Below, in pieces: positions 45,340 through 53,304 of a stretch of DNA of 64,000 bases (the stretch's first letter is position 1; each line of letters begins with the position of its first letter). The position numbers were made by a program, and so were the translations under genes. Source of the stretch: Bacteroidetes bacterium RIFCSPLOWO2_12_FULL_35_15 (GTDB taxonomy: Bacteria > Bacteroidota > Bacteroidia > 2-12-FULL-35-15); NCBI GenBank assembly GCA_001769385.1, contig MEPB01000038.1:93805-157804 (forward strand). Reading direction: 5' to 3'. The notes under the pieces are model-generated. The model did not search any database. It saw only the letters and a list, made by a program, of their open reading frames with translations, and was not told the origin of the DNA.

Positions 45340-47148
45340 ATGCAAAAACAATTTTACTTTGATAGGTTTGAAAGCAGGCGTCCTTATTCATCTATTCCAG
45401 ATAATAAATACAGGACACTTTTATTTCAGTTCGCGGGTATTATTACCATTGCTTTAGGGTTTGCTTATTTAAATTGGCGCTGGAGGTTTTCACTCAATCC
45501 AGATGCACTTTGGTTTTCTATACCGTTGGTAACCGCAGAATCCTTAAGTTTTATAAGCACAATCATGATCGTGATCACTTTTTGGTCGAACAAAGATGCA
45601 GAAAAAGCACCTCCGGTACATTATCTTTCAGAAATAGAAGATATAGAAGATGCGCCTGACCGGCCTGTAAAAATTGATATTTTTATTGCATCCTATAATG
45701 AAGATGTGGAGTTGGTTCGTCTGAGTATCAGAGATGCAAAAAAAATGGCCTATCCTTTTTCTGATGTGAAGATCAAAATTTATGTATTGGATGATGGAAG
45801 AAGGGATGGAAGGGATTTGTCAAAAGAGAATATGAAAAAGGTTGCAGAAGAAGAGCAGGTGAATTATCTGATCAGGGAACACAATCAGGGATACAAGGCA
45901 GGCAATCTGAAAAACGCCCTTGAACATACGGATGGAGATCTGTTTGTCATTTTAGATGCAGATACCCGTGCATTTCCTGAATTTCTGATCCACACCACAG
46001 GATATTTTAAAAAGCGTACAGTGGCATGGGTTCAAACACCACAATGGTTTTATGATACCAGTGAACCGGAAAAATTAAGTTCGGTCATTACTTCGAAATT
46101 TAAGATCGTGAATAAAAAGATTAATGGGATCATTGATCTTGTATTTGGTAAGATAAAAGTGAATGAAGATATTTTTGGAAATGAGCCAAGGCTTTTTTAT
46201 GATGTCATCTTACGGAGACGCAATTTTCATAATGCCGCTTTTTGTTGCGGAGCTGGTTCCATCCACCGTAGGGAAGCTGTCATGAGCCTGGCAGTGAAAA
46301 GTTTTGCCGAAGAAATTAAAAAAAAAGAATTAGAACTGGTTAAAAAAAATAAAAGCAATCCTGAAATAGCTAATCAAAAAAATTCCATTCTATTGGATCA
46401 GGAATTAATTCCATTTATGTTTCACGCTTCTGAAGATATTTACACTTCAATGATGTTACATTCAGATAAGTGGGAAAGTATTCACCATCCCGATGTGGAA
46501 TGCAAAATGCTCTCCACACAGGACCTGGATAGCTGGATCAAGCAACATCAGCGATATGCAGAAGGATCCTTAGATATTGCTTTTAAAGATAATCCGGTCT
46601 TTAAAAAAGGGTTAACCTGGGGACAAAAGATCGCTTATACCAGTACCATCTGGTCGTATTTTGCACCCTTATGGATCTTGATCTTTTTGTTATGCCCGAT
46701 TGTTTTCTTCTTCTCACTGACCCTCCCTGTAAAGGCCTATAGTTTCGATTTTTTTAAACACTTTCTTCCTTTCCAGATCATGAACACGATTACGATCACG
46801 TTGGGTTGCTGGGGAATTGCAACCAAAAGAGGAGATCAATATTATATTTCAAGTTTCTGGTACATGTTAATGGCTTTATTATCGGTTTTAAGTGGTAAAA
46901 AAGTGAAATTTAATGTTACCCAAAAGGATAAAAATTATTCAAACAGTATCCGTCATGTTTTACCGCATATGGCTCTTATCGGATTGAGTTTAATAGGAAT
47001 TACCTATAATACGATGCTATTAATATCAGGGCATCATCCTTTGGCTTCAGGCTTTGTGGCAAATGCATTCTGGACTATATTCAATATTACCGCTTTGAGC
47101 ATAATGATCAGAGCTGCCTATTGGAAACCCATGGAAGCATTCAATTAA
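45340..47148 (+). CDS. Cellulose-synthase-like GT2 membrane glycosyltransferase
   Basis: 602 residues. Two N-terminal membrane helices, a GT2 domain (about 105-400) and several C-terminal helices. Motifs: DIFIASYNED, VLDDGRRDG, the DADTRAF DxD, SEDIYTSMM (acceptor-side ED) and QHQRYAEG in place of the usual QxxRW. It therefore belongs to the BcsA-type processive family but has a variant tip; product unknown (beta-glucan is the family default). No PilZ domain visible. Coupled to a STAS gene (9 bp upstream) and a 95-residue membrane protein (16 bp downstream). Confidence 0.88.
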   Translation: MQKQFYFDRFESRRPYSSIPDNKYRTLLFQFAGIITIALGFAYLNWRWRFSLNPDALWFSIPLVTAESLSFISTIMIVITFWSNKDAEKAPPVHYLSEIEDIEDAPDRPVKIDIFIASYNEDVELVRLSIRDAKKMAYPFSDVKIKIYVLDDGRRDGRDLSKENMKKVAEEEQVNYLIREHNQGYKAGNLKNALEHTDGDLFVILDADTRAFPEFLIHTTGYFKKRTVAWVQTPQWFYDTSEPEKLSSVITSKFKIVNKKINGIIDLVFGKIKVNEDIFGNEPRLFYDVILRRRNFHNAAFCCGAGSIHRREAVMSLAVKSFAEEIKKKELELVKKNKSNPEIANQKNSILLDQELIPFMFHASEDIYTSMMLHSDKWESIHHPDVECKMLSTQDLDSWIKQHQRYAEGSLDIAFKDNPVFKKGLTWGQKIAYTSTIWSYFAPLWILIFLLCPIVFFFSLTLPVKAYSFDFFKHFLPFQIMNTITITLGCWGIATKRGDQYYISSFWYMLMALLSVLSGKKVKFNVTQKDKNYSNSIRHVLPHMALIGLSLIGITYNTMLLISGHHPLASGFVANAFWTIFNITALSIMIRAAYWKPMEAFN

Positions 47149-47163
47149 AAATAAAAATCGCAG

Positions 47164-47451
47164 ATGAAAAAATATAACTTTCTTTGGAAACCCATTTTTT
47201 ATATTTTCAGTATTTTATTTGCTGCCTGGTTAGTGAATGAAATTGAAAAAATAAGTCCTTCTAACTTTGGAATGCAGAAATCTCCGAAAATTTTTGATGC
47301 AGGGAATAGTGATCATCAGAGCCGCAAACAATACCTGAAAAGTTTATTTGTCAATTACAGGGCTGGCCAACTTGACAGTGCAAAACTGGATGAAAAATTA
47401 ACTTTGTTTTTAAACACTGTTGAAAATAGTTCTAATAAAAATTCACCATAA
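47164..47451 (+). CDS. Small membrane-anchored protein in the GT2 operon
   Basis: 95 residues. One N-terminal helix (FYIFSILFAAWLV), then a soluble periplasmic tail with QSRKQYLKSLFVNYRAGQLD. No family recognised. Starts 16 bp after the GT2 synthase, so it may be a co-subunit, by position only. Confidence 0.65.
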   Translation: MKKYNFLWKPIFYIFSILFAAWLVNEIEKISPSNFGMQKSPKIFDAGNSDHQSRKQYLKSLFVNYRAGQLDSAKLDEKLTLFLNTVENSSNKNSP

Positions 47452-47625
47452 GCCGGCTACCATACCATCGTTTTAAGCATCCAATTATTCGCTTTTAACG
47501 AAAAGAAATAAAAATTGCTCAATGTGAAAATATCTTTGATTAAAATATTGCCCGCGATCATTCAAAAGATTAATATCTGTCTTACGAAAAATATTTTTAC
47601 AGGATAACAATATAAAATACTAAAA

Positions 47626-48324
47626 ATGAACTCTATTATAGTAGATGATGATAAAATGGCCCGGATTGCCCTCAAGCAATTAATTTCCAACTTTGAATTT
47701 CTTAATCTGAAGAAGGAGTGTTGTAATGCAATGGAGGCCTATAATTATCTAAAAAAGGAAACAATTGATTTGGTGTTTTTAAACGTTGAAATGCCCGGAA
47801 TGAGTGGTATTGAGTTAATCAAAAACCTGGTGAGGCGTCCGATTATTGTATTGATCAGTTCAAATAAAGATTATGCGGTAGAGGCTTTTGAACTTTACGT
47901 GGCAGATTATATAGTTAGACCGGTAAGTCCTGAACGTTTTTCAAAAGCTGTTTCAAAGGTTAAAGATTTATTTGATATCAAGGATTTAATAATCCATGTT
48001 TATGAAAAGGAGGCAGATTTTATTTTTGTAAGATCCAATTCGAAACTTACCAGAATAAAAATAAATGACATTATTTTTATTCAGGCTATTGGAGATTCGG
48101 TCGATATTATTACAAAAGATAAATGCAATACAGTTAATTGCACCTTGGAAAATATGGAAGAAAAATTACCCGTAAATAAATTTTACAGACTCCATAGTTC
48201 TTTTTTAGTTTCAACAAGCTACATCGATAATGTGGAAGACAATGTTGCTTACCTCGGGCATCATGTGCTGCCAATAGAGGAACAATATAAAACCGAGGTG
48301 TATAAAAAGTTTAATCGTAATTGA
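47626..48324 (+). CDS. LytTR regulator with degenerate receiver (D53N, K98R)
   Basis: 232 residues, same length as and clear paralogue of the regulator at 40963. The LytTR domain is intact (FVRSNSKLTRIKINDIIFIQ, GDSVDI, FYRLHSSFLV). In the receiver the acidic pocket VDDDK remains, but Asp53 is Asn (FLNVEMPGMSG) and the conserved Lys98 is Arg (YIVRP). It cannot be activated by the usual phosphorylation; it may be constitutive, controlled by dimerisation with its paralogue, or respond to another ligand. Likely output for the adjacent GT2 cluster. Confidence 0.93.
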   Translation: MNSIIVDDDKMARIALKQLISNFEFLNLKKECCNAMEAYNYLKKETIDLVFLNVEMPGMSGIELIKNLVRRPIIVLISSNKDYAVEAFELYVADYIVRPVSPERFSKAVSKVKDLFDIKDLIIHVYEKEADFIFVRSNSKLTRIKINDIIFIQAIGDSVDIITKDKCNTVNCTLENMEEKLPVNKFYRLHSSFLVSTSYIDNVEDNVAYLGHHVLPIEEQYKTEVYKKFNRN

Positions 48325-48543
48325 AATATTGATAAATTTGGTGTTATTCATTTTTGATCCCTTTCTTACAAATCAATAACAATACACCCTTTAACGGACA
48401 GTTTATTATTTCAATGTCATTGAAAAAATTACAGATACGATCACGGCTGTTTTTATACTCCCGGTTTTTCCTATACTTTGTTACCCGGAAGGGAGCTAAA
48501 CAAATAATGATTGAGAAGGGCTTTTCATTTTATCAGGTAAGAT

Positions 48544-49233
48544 TTATAATTTGTAAGTATATTCTATTCCGGTAATGTAGAGTGTTTCAGGATTAGCAAT
48601 GTTGAATTCTTTCTGGATCATATGATACAAACCCAGGCAATGGTGTTTATTGATCTTGTAATCAAAACCTCCCTGGTACCTCACACGGTGCCAGTCATGA
48701 TCAAATCGTTGATTTCTTGGGTCATGGATCTGATATCTTAATTCGACTGAAAAATAAGGAGAAACGGGTTTGTGAAGATCATATTTCACCTGAAATTTGT
48801 TTCTTGAAAACCATTCGGGTATAAGACCTTTATCGCTTGAATACATGTTTTTTCCTTCTGCCTGTAAACGGTGTCGATAGGAAAGGTTCAAGTTCCAGAA
48901 GCTTTTTTTTACCGTGACATCCCATTGTATACGATGCCTCAAACTGAACATGTTATTGGACATGAATTTCTGACTGGGCCGGTATGCCAACGATGTTTTG
49001 AAATTTTTACTGATCTTATATTCCAACCCGACATTTGTGTAAAATAGGTTCAGACGTGTAAAATTTTCTCTTAGACGCATTTCTTCAGTAACAAAGAGAA
49101 CAATTTTCTTGTTTATATCGCATTCAAAGGTTGCAGTGCTCCACAATCCTGCGTCAGGCGAGATCTGAGCCACTGATGAACATGTGTTGATTAAAAACAC
49201 TAAAAATAATAACGATTTAGTTATACTCTTCAT
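48544..49233 (-). CDS. DUF2490 outer-membrane beta-barrel protein
   Basis: 229 residues. Signal peptide about 1-23 (ends SVAQ). The mature part is a DUF2490 barrel: GLWSTATFECDINKKI, EEMRLRENF, GLEYKISKNF, LRYQIHD and a C-terminal strand ending YTYKL. Last gene of the five-gene operon (42 bp after DUF4956). Probably an outer-membrane component of the system. Confidence 0.85.
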   Translation of the reverse strand: MKSITKSLLFLVFLINTCSSVAQISPDAGLWSTATFECDINKKIVLFVTEEMRLRENFTRLNLFYTNVGLEYKISKNFKTSLAYRPSQKFMSNNMFSLRHRIQWDVTVKKSFWNLNLSYRHRLQAEGKNMYSSDKGLIPEWFSRNKFQVKYDLHKPVSPYFSVELRYQIHDPRNQRFDHDWHRVRYQGGFDYKINKHHCLGLYHMIQKEFNIANPETLYITGIEYTYKL

Positions 49234-49275
49234 ATTGAAAATAGAATTGAATAAAAAAACATATTACCGCTGAGC

Positions 49276-50034
49276 TTACTTTTTTTTATCATCAAAATAA
49301 TGGACAGTTACAGTTGCTGTATCTTTCAGGAAATTGATACGATCAACACTAATTTTGTGAATATTTAATCCTGTCCTTTTTCTTAGATCCTCTAACAACA
49401 TCAAACTGTTTTCAGGTCGGATAAGTTCAATGTTTTCATATTCTATTTTTTTTGTGTTTTCATTTTTGATGAACATGCCGCCATCCAAAGCATATGCAAT
49501 AACAAGAATAATTCCATTGATGATACTTGTTTCAATAAAGGTTCCTTTATTTACTGCACTTATTAATCCCAATGCGATCACGGTAAATAAATAGGTCATG
49601 TCTTTCGTGGAAATATTTTCAGTTCGATATCTTAGTAAAGAAAATACTGCAAATAAACCGAATGCAGCGCCCATCGATAGATCAACTTTGTTGAGCAGGT
49701 AGGTAATAACGAAAATAATGATGTTAAAAAGAAAGAAAGTAAAGAAAAAATCTTTCTTATGGTAGATCGGATAATAGATCAAACGGATCAGGATAAGCAT
49801 TGAGATAATGTCGATGAGCAGCCTTGAAAAAAAAGCCCCTGTGAGCTTATCAAGTCCGACAATAAAAAAATTCGCATCGCCCGTCTTTTTCTTTTTTTTC
49901 TTATCGTCTGACTGCGCATCTTGAGTATAGGTTTTCAAAGTGCTTACTGTTTCTTGTGCTTTTAGCTGATATGTGGGTAGTAATAGAAATAAAAAAACAA
50001 CTATTTTCACTACTGAATTACAGGTTAGTTTCAT
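49276..50034 (-). CDS. DUF4956 membrane protein
   Basis: 252 residues. A cleavable signal (ends LKAQE), then a Lys-rich stretch, about four to five helices (NIIIFVITYLLNKVDLSMG, AAFGLFAVFSLLRYRTE) and a cytosolic end with RPENSLMLLEDLRKRTGLNI, the DUF4956 pattern. Its first 17 bp overlap the end of the VTC gene. DUF4956 and VTC-domain genes are often paired across bacteria, which suggests a joint function; role unknown. A signal peptide before the DUF4956 core is unusual. Confidence 0.85.
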   Translation of the reverse strand: MKLTCNSVVKIVVFLFLLLPTYQLKAQETVSTLKTYTQDAQSDDKKKKKKTGDANFFIVGLDKLTGAFFSRLLIDIISMLILIRLIYYPIYHKKDFFFTFFLFNIIIFVITYLLNKVDLSMGAAFGLFAVFSLLRYRTENISTKDMTYLFTVIALGLISAVNKGTFIETSIINGIILVIAYALDGGMFIKNENTKKIEYENIELIRPENSLMLLEDLRKRTGLNIHKISVDRINFLKDTATVTVHYFDDKKK

Positions 50035-50779
50035 TGCAGACTTTATTTAGAGTTAATAATTTTGGTTTAAATGCATTTTTTTTTATGCCATCGATAAGGG
50101 CAACAACACCAAAGCAATATTTACTGATGGATCCTTCACGAACGTGATTCATTTTCATCACATTGAGAAAAGGGGAGGATCCGATCTTTTCTTGTTTTAC
50201 TTCGGCAATCACTAAATATTTATACGTTTGGGTTTGATTTTCCTTTTTAAATTCAAGGTCAAGATCTAATGTTAAACGTTCGGTACTGAGTTTATTAACC
50301 AACGTTATTCGCGAATAATTTACCCATAATTTTGGTTGCATATCTTCAGCTTGCAATGGGGTCTTTTCAATGATTAATTCTGTTGATTTTCCTTCGATCG
50401 CATTGTCAATAGCTTTTCGTTCGACTCGGCTTTTAATTGTTCTCCCTTTGCTGTTTTTATATTTTACTTCAAAAAAAACAAGATCTGAATCCACATACTT
50501 CCGATAACGTACCTTGTAACGGTTAATTCGACCATTATGATGAGCCAGGTAGAGTTTAAAATCTGCTGTGTCAAAGTAAAGTGTTTCGTACCGGTTTTGC
50601 TTTATTCCATTTACATCTAATATTTTGTAATGATCCTGAAGGCTTTTTAATATTAAAGGTAAGCGTGAATAATTGAAAACGAATTTTGTATCCGTTCTGT
50701 CAAGCAATTTTACACTATCCATCTCTGCAAGCGTGATAGGGTCAAATGAACGCAATATAGAGGAGAGATTGTTCTTCAT
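50018..50779 (-). CDS. VTC-domain protein (polyphosphate polymerase-like)
   Basis: 253 residues with the tunnel-fold VTC pattern: LLDRTDTKFVF, RYETLYFDTADF, INRYKVRYRKY, FFEVKYKNSKG, RVERK and a late FLVIAEVK-like strand (YLVIAEVKQEK). Basic residues on alternating strands and the ExK positions are those that bind nucleotide and metal in Vtc4-type polyphosphate polymerases. Bacterial members are poorly characterised and may act on other substrates. Starts 2 bp after the YD-repeat-like gene and overlaps DUF4956, so co-expression is certain. Confidence 0.88.
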   Translation of the reverse strand: MKNNLSSILRSFDPITLAEMDSVKLLDRTDTKFVFNYSRLPLILKSLQDHYKILDVNGIKQNRYETLYFDTADFKLYLAHHNGRINRYKVRYRKYVDSDLVFFEVKYKNSKGRTIKSRVERKAIDNAIEGKSTELIIEKTPLQAEDMQPKLWVNYSRITLVNKLSTERLTLDLDLEFKKENQTQTYKYLVIAEVKQEKIGSSPFLNVMKMNHVREGSISKYCFGVVALIDGIKKNAFKPKLLTLNKVCNETNL

Positions 50780-50781
50780 GA

Positions 50782-51378
50782 TCAGTAGAATTCGTATGTG
50801 TACGTTTTTATTGATTCCGGGGTATTGTCGGCTCCGAATGTTTCACGTTTAATTTTCAATCCTTTGGCATTATAGGTGTAATTAATTTTCTTTTTTATTT
50901 TTTCTTCACCATCATAATGGGTTTCTGTAATCTTTTCTCCCTTGCCATTATAGGTATATACCGTTTTTTTGATCACTTTATTGTTGCCGTCATATTCCAC
51001 TTCTTCCGTTTTATCATCATTGGCATTGTATTTAAACGTAGTTTTTTTATTCACTACCACATCCTTTTGATTTTTTTCTGCTTCTTTTTTATTATATGTG
51101 GTTTCTTCTGTTTTATTTTTTTTATTATCATATTTGCATGTTGCTTTTTTGCGGATACTACCATCTTTATTAAAGTTTGTTTCTTCTAAAACTTTCCCGC
51201 TATTGTTGTAAAAAATGTATGATTCCTTATACGTGACCTGCTTCCCATTTTCATTCAATGTGACATTTTCTGTTATGGATTTTATTTTATTTTTCACGAT
51301 CTCTTTTTTACCTTGAGCAAAACAAAAGGTTCCTGTTATGTAAATAATAAAAAATGAAAAGATGGATTTAATGTTCAT
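50782..51378 (-). CDS. Secreted YD-repeat-like protein
   Basis: 198 residues. Signal peptide about 1-21 (ends CFAQG). From about 40 on it has repeats of the type KATCKYDNKKNKTEE, TFKYNANDDKTEE, TVYTYNGKGEKITE, NYTYNAKGLKIKRE, which are short beta-hairpin units like RHS/YD repeats but very Lys-rich. Five or six units are present. Such basic repeat proteins may bind polyanions. Second gene of the five-gene operon, 9 bp after the lipoprotein and 2 bp before the VTC gene. Confidence 0.78.
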   Translation of the reverse strand: MNIKSIFSFFIIYITGTFCFAQGKKEIVKNKIKSITENVTLNENGKQVTYKESYIFYNNSGKVLEETNFNKDGSIRKKATCKYDNKKNKTEETTYNKKEAEKNQKDVVVNKKTTFKYNANDDKTEEVEYDGNNKVIKKTVYTYNGKGEKITETHYDGEEKIKKKINYTYNAKGLKIKRETFGADNTPESIKTYTYEFY

Positions 51379-51387
51379 GGGAATTAT

Positions 51388-51813
51388 TTATTTTAAAATT
51401 ACATTGATATCAGATACTTCTACGGTTTGCTTTTTTTTGGTTATGTCAACATTTTTTATAACAGGTAATAAAGGCGAATAAATGTTTACCTGAAAGCTAT
51501 AATGACCTGTAGTATCCTGCGAATATGCATAAATTTTATACGATCCATTTCTCAGATATTTAAATTCATAACTTCCGTCATAAGTTGTTTTTTGATGATC
51601 GTCATAGGTCGATTGATCTCCGTAGATTATGTAAACATCAACATCGGGAGCGTAGGCAGAATCTTTTACCGCATAAAAAATTTTATCGTAATATTTAGCA
51701 TACACTTTCCCTTTAATAAAGGATGTGCCACCTGAACCGGCCTCTTTTTTGCAAGACGAAATAAGAAGGATAAAGAGGCAAATTGAAAATAATTGTAAAT
51801 GAATTGATTTCAT
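51388..51813 (-). CDS. Lipoprotein with carboxypeptidase-regulatory-like fold
   Basis: 141 residues. Lipobox ISSCKKE (Cys about 21). The mature part, SFIKGKVYAKYYD, DVDVYIIYGD, TTYDGSYEFKYLRNGSYKIYAYS, is a CarboxypepD_reg/transthyretin-like beta-sandwich. First gene of the operon. An outer-membrane-anchored periplasmic or surface partner of the system. Confidence 0.78.
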   Translation of the reverse strand: MKSIHLQLFSICLFILLISSCKKEAGSGGTSFIKGKVYAKYYDKIFYAVKDSAYAPDVDVYIIYGDQSTYDDHQKTTYDGSYEFKYLRNGSYKIYAYSQDTTGHYSFQVNIYSPLLPVIKNVDITKKKQTVEVSDINVILK

Positions 51814-51872
51814 GAGCGCATATGTTTTAATGATTAAAAAAAATTGTTAATTTAAGACTTGAATAAAGAATC

Positions 51873-52070
51873 TTATGATCCTGTCATGCCTGCAATAATT
51901 CCATCTTCAAAGTCAGTTCTTTCCTATATAAATGATGGGATCTTGAATCTTTCTATTTTAGCAGCTGACATAACCTGATTCGGTTGTATATTTTGAATGA
52001 GCTCTTTAATTGAGTTCAATCCTGTAATATAATCTTTGCCAAGATCAATAAATATCACACTCTGCGTTTG
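51873..52070 (-). pseudogene. Possible response-regulator gene remnant
   Basis: Minus strand open frame broken by stops: KQTQSVIFIDLGKDYITGLN, then SIKELIQNIQPNQVMSAAK, ERFKIPSFI, stop, ERTDFEDGIIAGMTGS. It looks coding (FIDL.K.YITGLN is receiver-like) but has no intact start. The rest of 51814-52487 shows no gene. Confidence 0.35.
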
Positions 52071-52487
52071 TTTTTAAGTAAAATGTTGTTGCATTCGGTT
52101 GCCCATACCGGCCATTGGTAATATTATTTTTATAAATTAATATTTAAATGTTTTCTTGAGATTATTTTCAGTTCAAACTTAGAATAAGATCTGCGTATCA
52201 AAATTGATATTCGATAAAAGGGGAATTCCAATAGCTAAAAAACGGTTATTTATGGGTATGAAATTTTATTGATCGCTAAATTAAAATTATTGAACAGTTG
52301 GGAAGAAATCCTTTTATTAAAGCATTTATAAATGGAGCAATATTCTAGTAATATTTTATGGCTATATAGATTAATCTTTAAGCTATTAAAATTCCCTTCT
52401 TACCGAATGTTGCTGTAATCAATATCAATCTCCTATAATTTCGCTTTCAACATTTATTAATAATCATATCCTATAAAATCGATAATT

Positions 52488-53180
52488 ATGGAAAGAAGAA
52501 AAATTGAAAGTTTAAAGACGATTTCAATGAATATAAAAAAGTACATAATGTTATTTATTAGTTGTTTGCCTTTTGCAAATTCTATTTATAGCCAGACATG
52601 CTATGATAATTTCGAAGGGAAGAAGTCTTTATTTTATAAAGAAAAGTCGGGAGTGCTTGATACACTTGTAAAAAATCCTTCTCCTAATGATGTGGATAGC
52701 TCAAAGAGCTGTGCAATGTATGTTCGCAATGGTTCAAAATTATTCGATAATATTAAAATGTCACTTTCAGGGAAATTATATAATGTAGATTCGTATGCTA
52801 CTTATCAGGGTATTCCTAAGCAAATTACAATGAAAATATATACCACTGCGCCTGTTGGAACACTTATAGAAATTCTTTTAGGAAGCAAGGCCCGTAACAA
52901 TGAATATCCTGCAGGAACTAACAGTCAATACCAGGCATACACAACTGTGAGGAATGCCTGGGAAGAAGTGCAATTCAAATTTTCGCAGGTGCCACAAGGA
53001 AGCGAAACTTCTTTCACGGAGATCGATCAGGTTACTTTACTATTTAATCCCAATACATTAACTTCAGATACTTATTATTTTGATGATATTACCGGGCCAC
53101 CTTTGAATGTGAATCAATTGGAGTCAGAGAGTCCCCAAAAAGATTTGCCTAAAGCCCCGCCAATGAAATCTCCTAAATAA
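52488..53180 (+). CDS. Secreted jelly-roll protein of unknown function
   Basis: 230 residues from ATG 52488, but the signal peptide (IKKYIMLFISCLPFANSIYS) begins at Met15, so ATG 52530 (216 residues) is the more likely start. The mature protein is a single beta-rich domain (NFEGKKSLFYKEKSG at the start, YYFDDITGP near the end), resembling carbohydrate-binding jelly-rolls attached to glycoside hydrolases. It precedes a GH15 glucoamylase by 124 bp on the same strand. Confidence 0.7.
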   Translation: MERRKIESLKTISMNIKKYIMLFISCLPFANSIYSQTCYDNFEGKKSLFYKEKSGVLDTLVKNPSPNDVDSSKSCAMYVRNGSKLFDNIKMSLSGKLYNVDSYATYQGIPKQITMKIYTTAPVGTLIEILLGSKARNNEYPAGTNSQYQAYTTVRNAWEEVQFKFSQVPQGSETSFTEIDQVTLLFNPNTLTSDTYYFDDITGPPLNVNQLESESPQKDLPKAPPMKSPK

Positions 53181-53304
53181 AAAAGGAAAGTGTTTTATAA
53201 GTAAAATAGAAACATCTCATTCTAAAAGTTTTCTACCGGTTTGATATAAAATGACAATCAGTAATTAAATATACAAGCTACCTAATTCAAGAACCAAAAA
53301 TTAA

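Noticed and set aside
48354..48575. 73-codon plus ORF after the second LytTR gene
   Set aside because: Overlaps the end of the DUF2490 gene on the other strand, with no recognisable domain or start signal.
50917..51189. 90-codon Phe/Ile-rich plus ORF
   Set aside because: Antisense of a Lys-rich repeat gene; Lys codons read backwards give Phe, producing a fake membrane protein.
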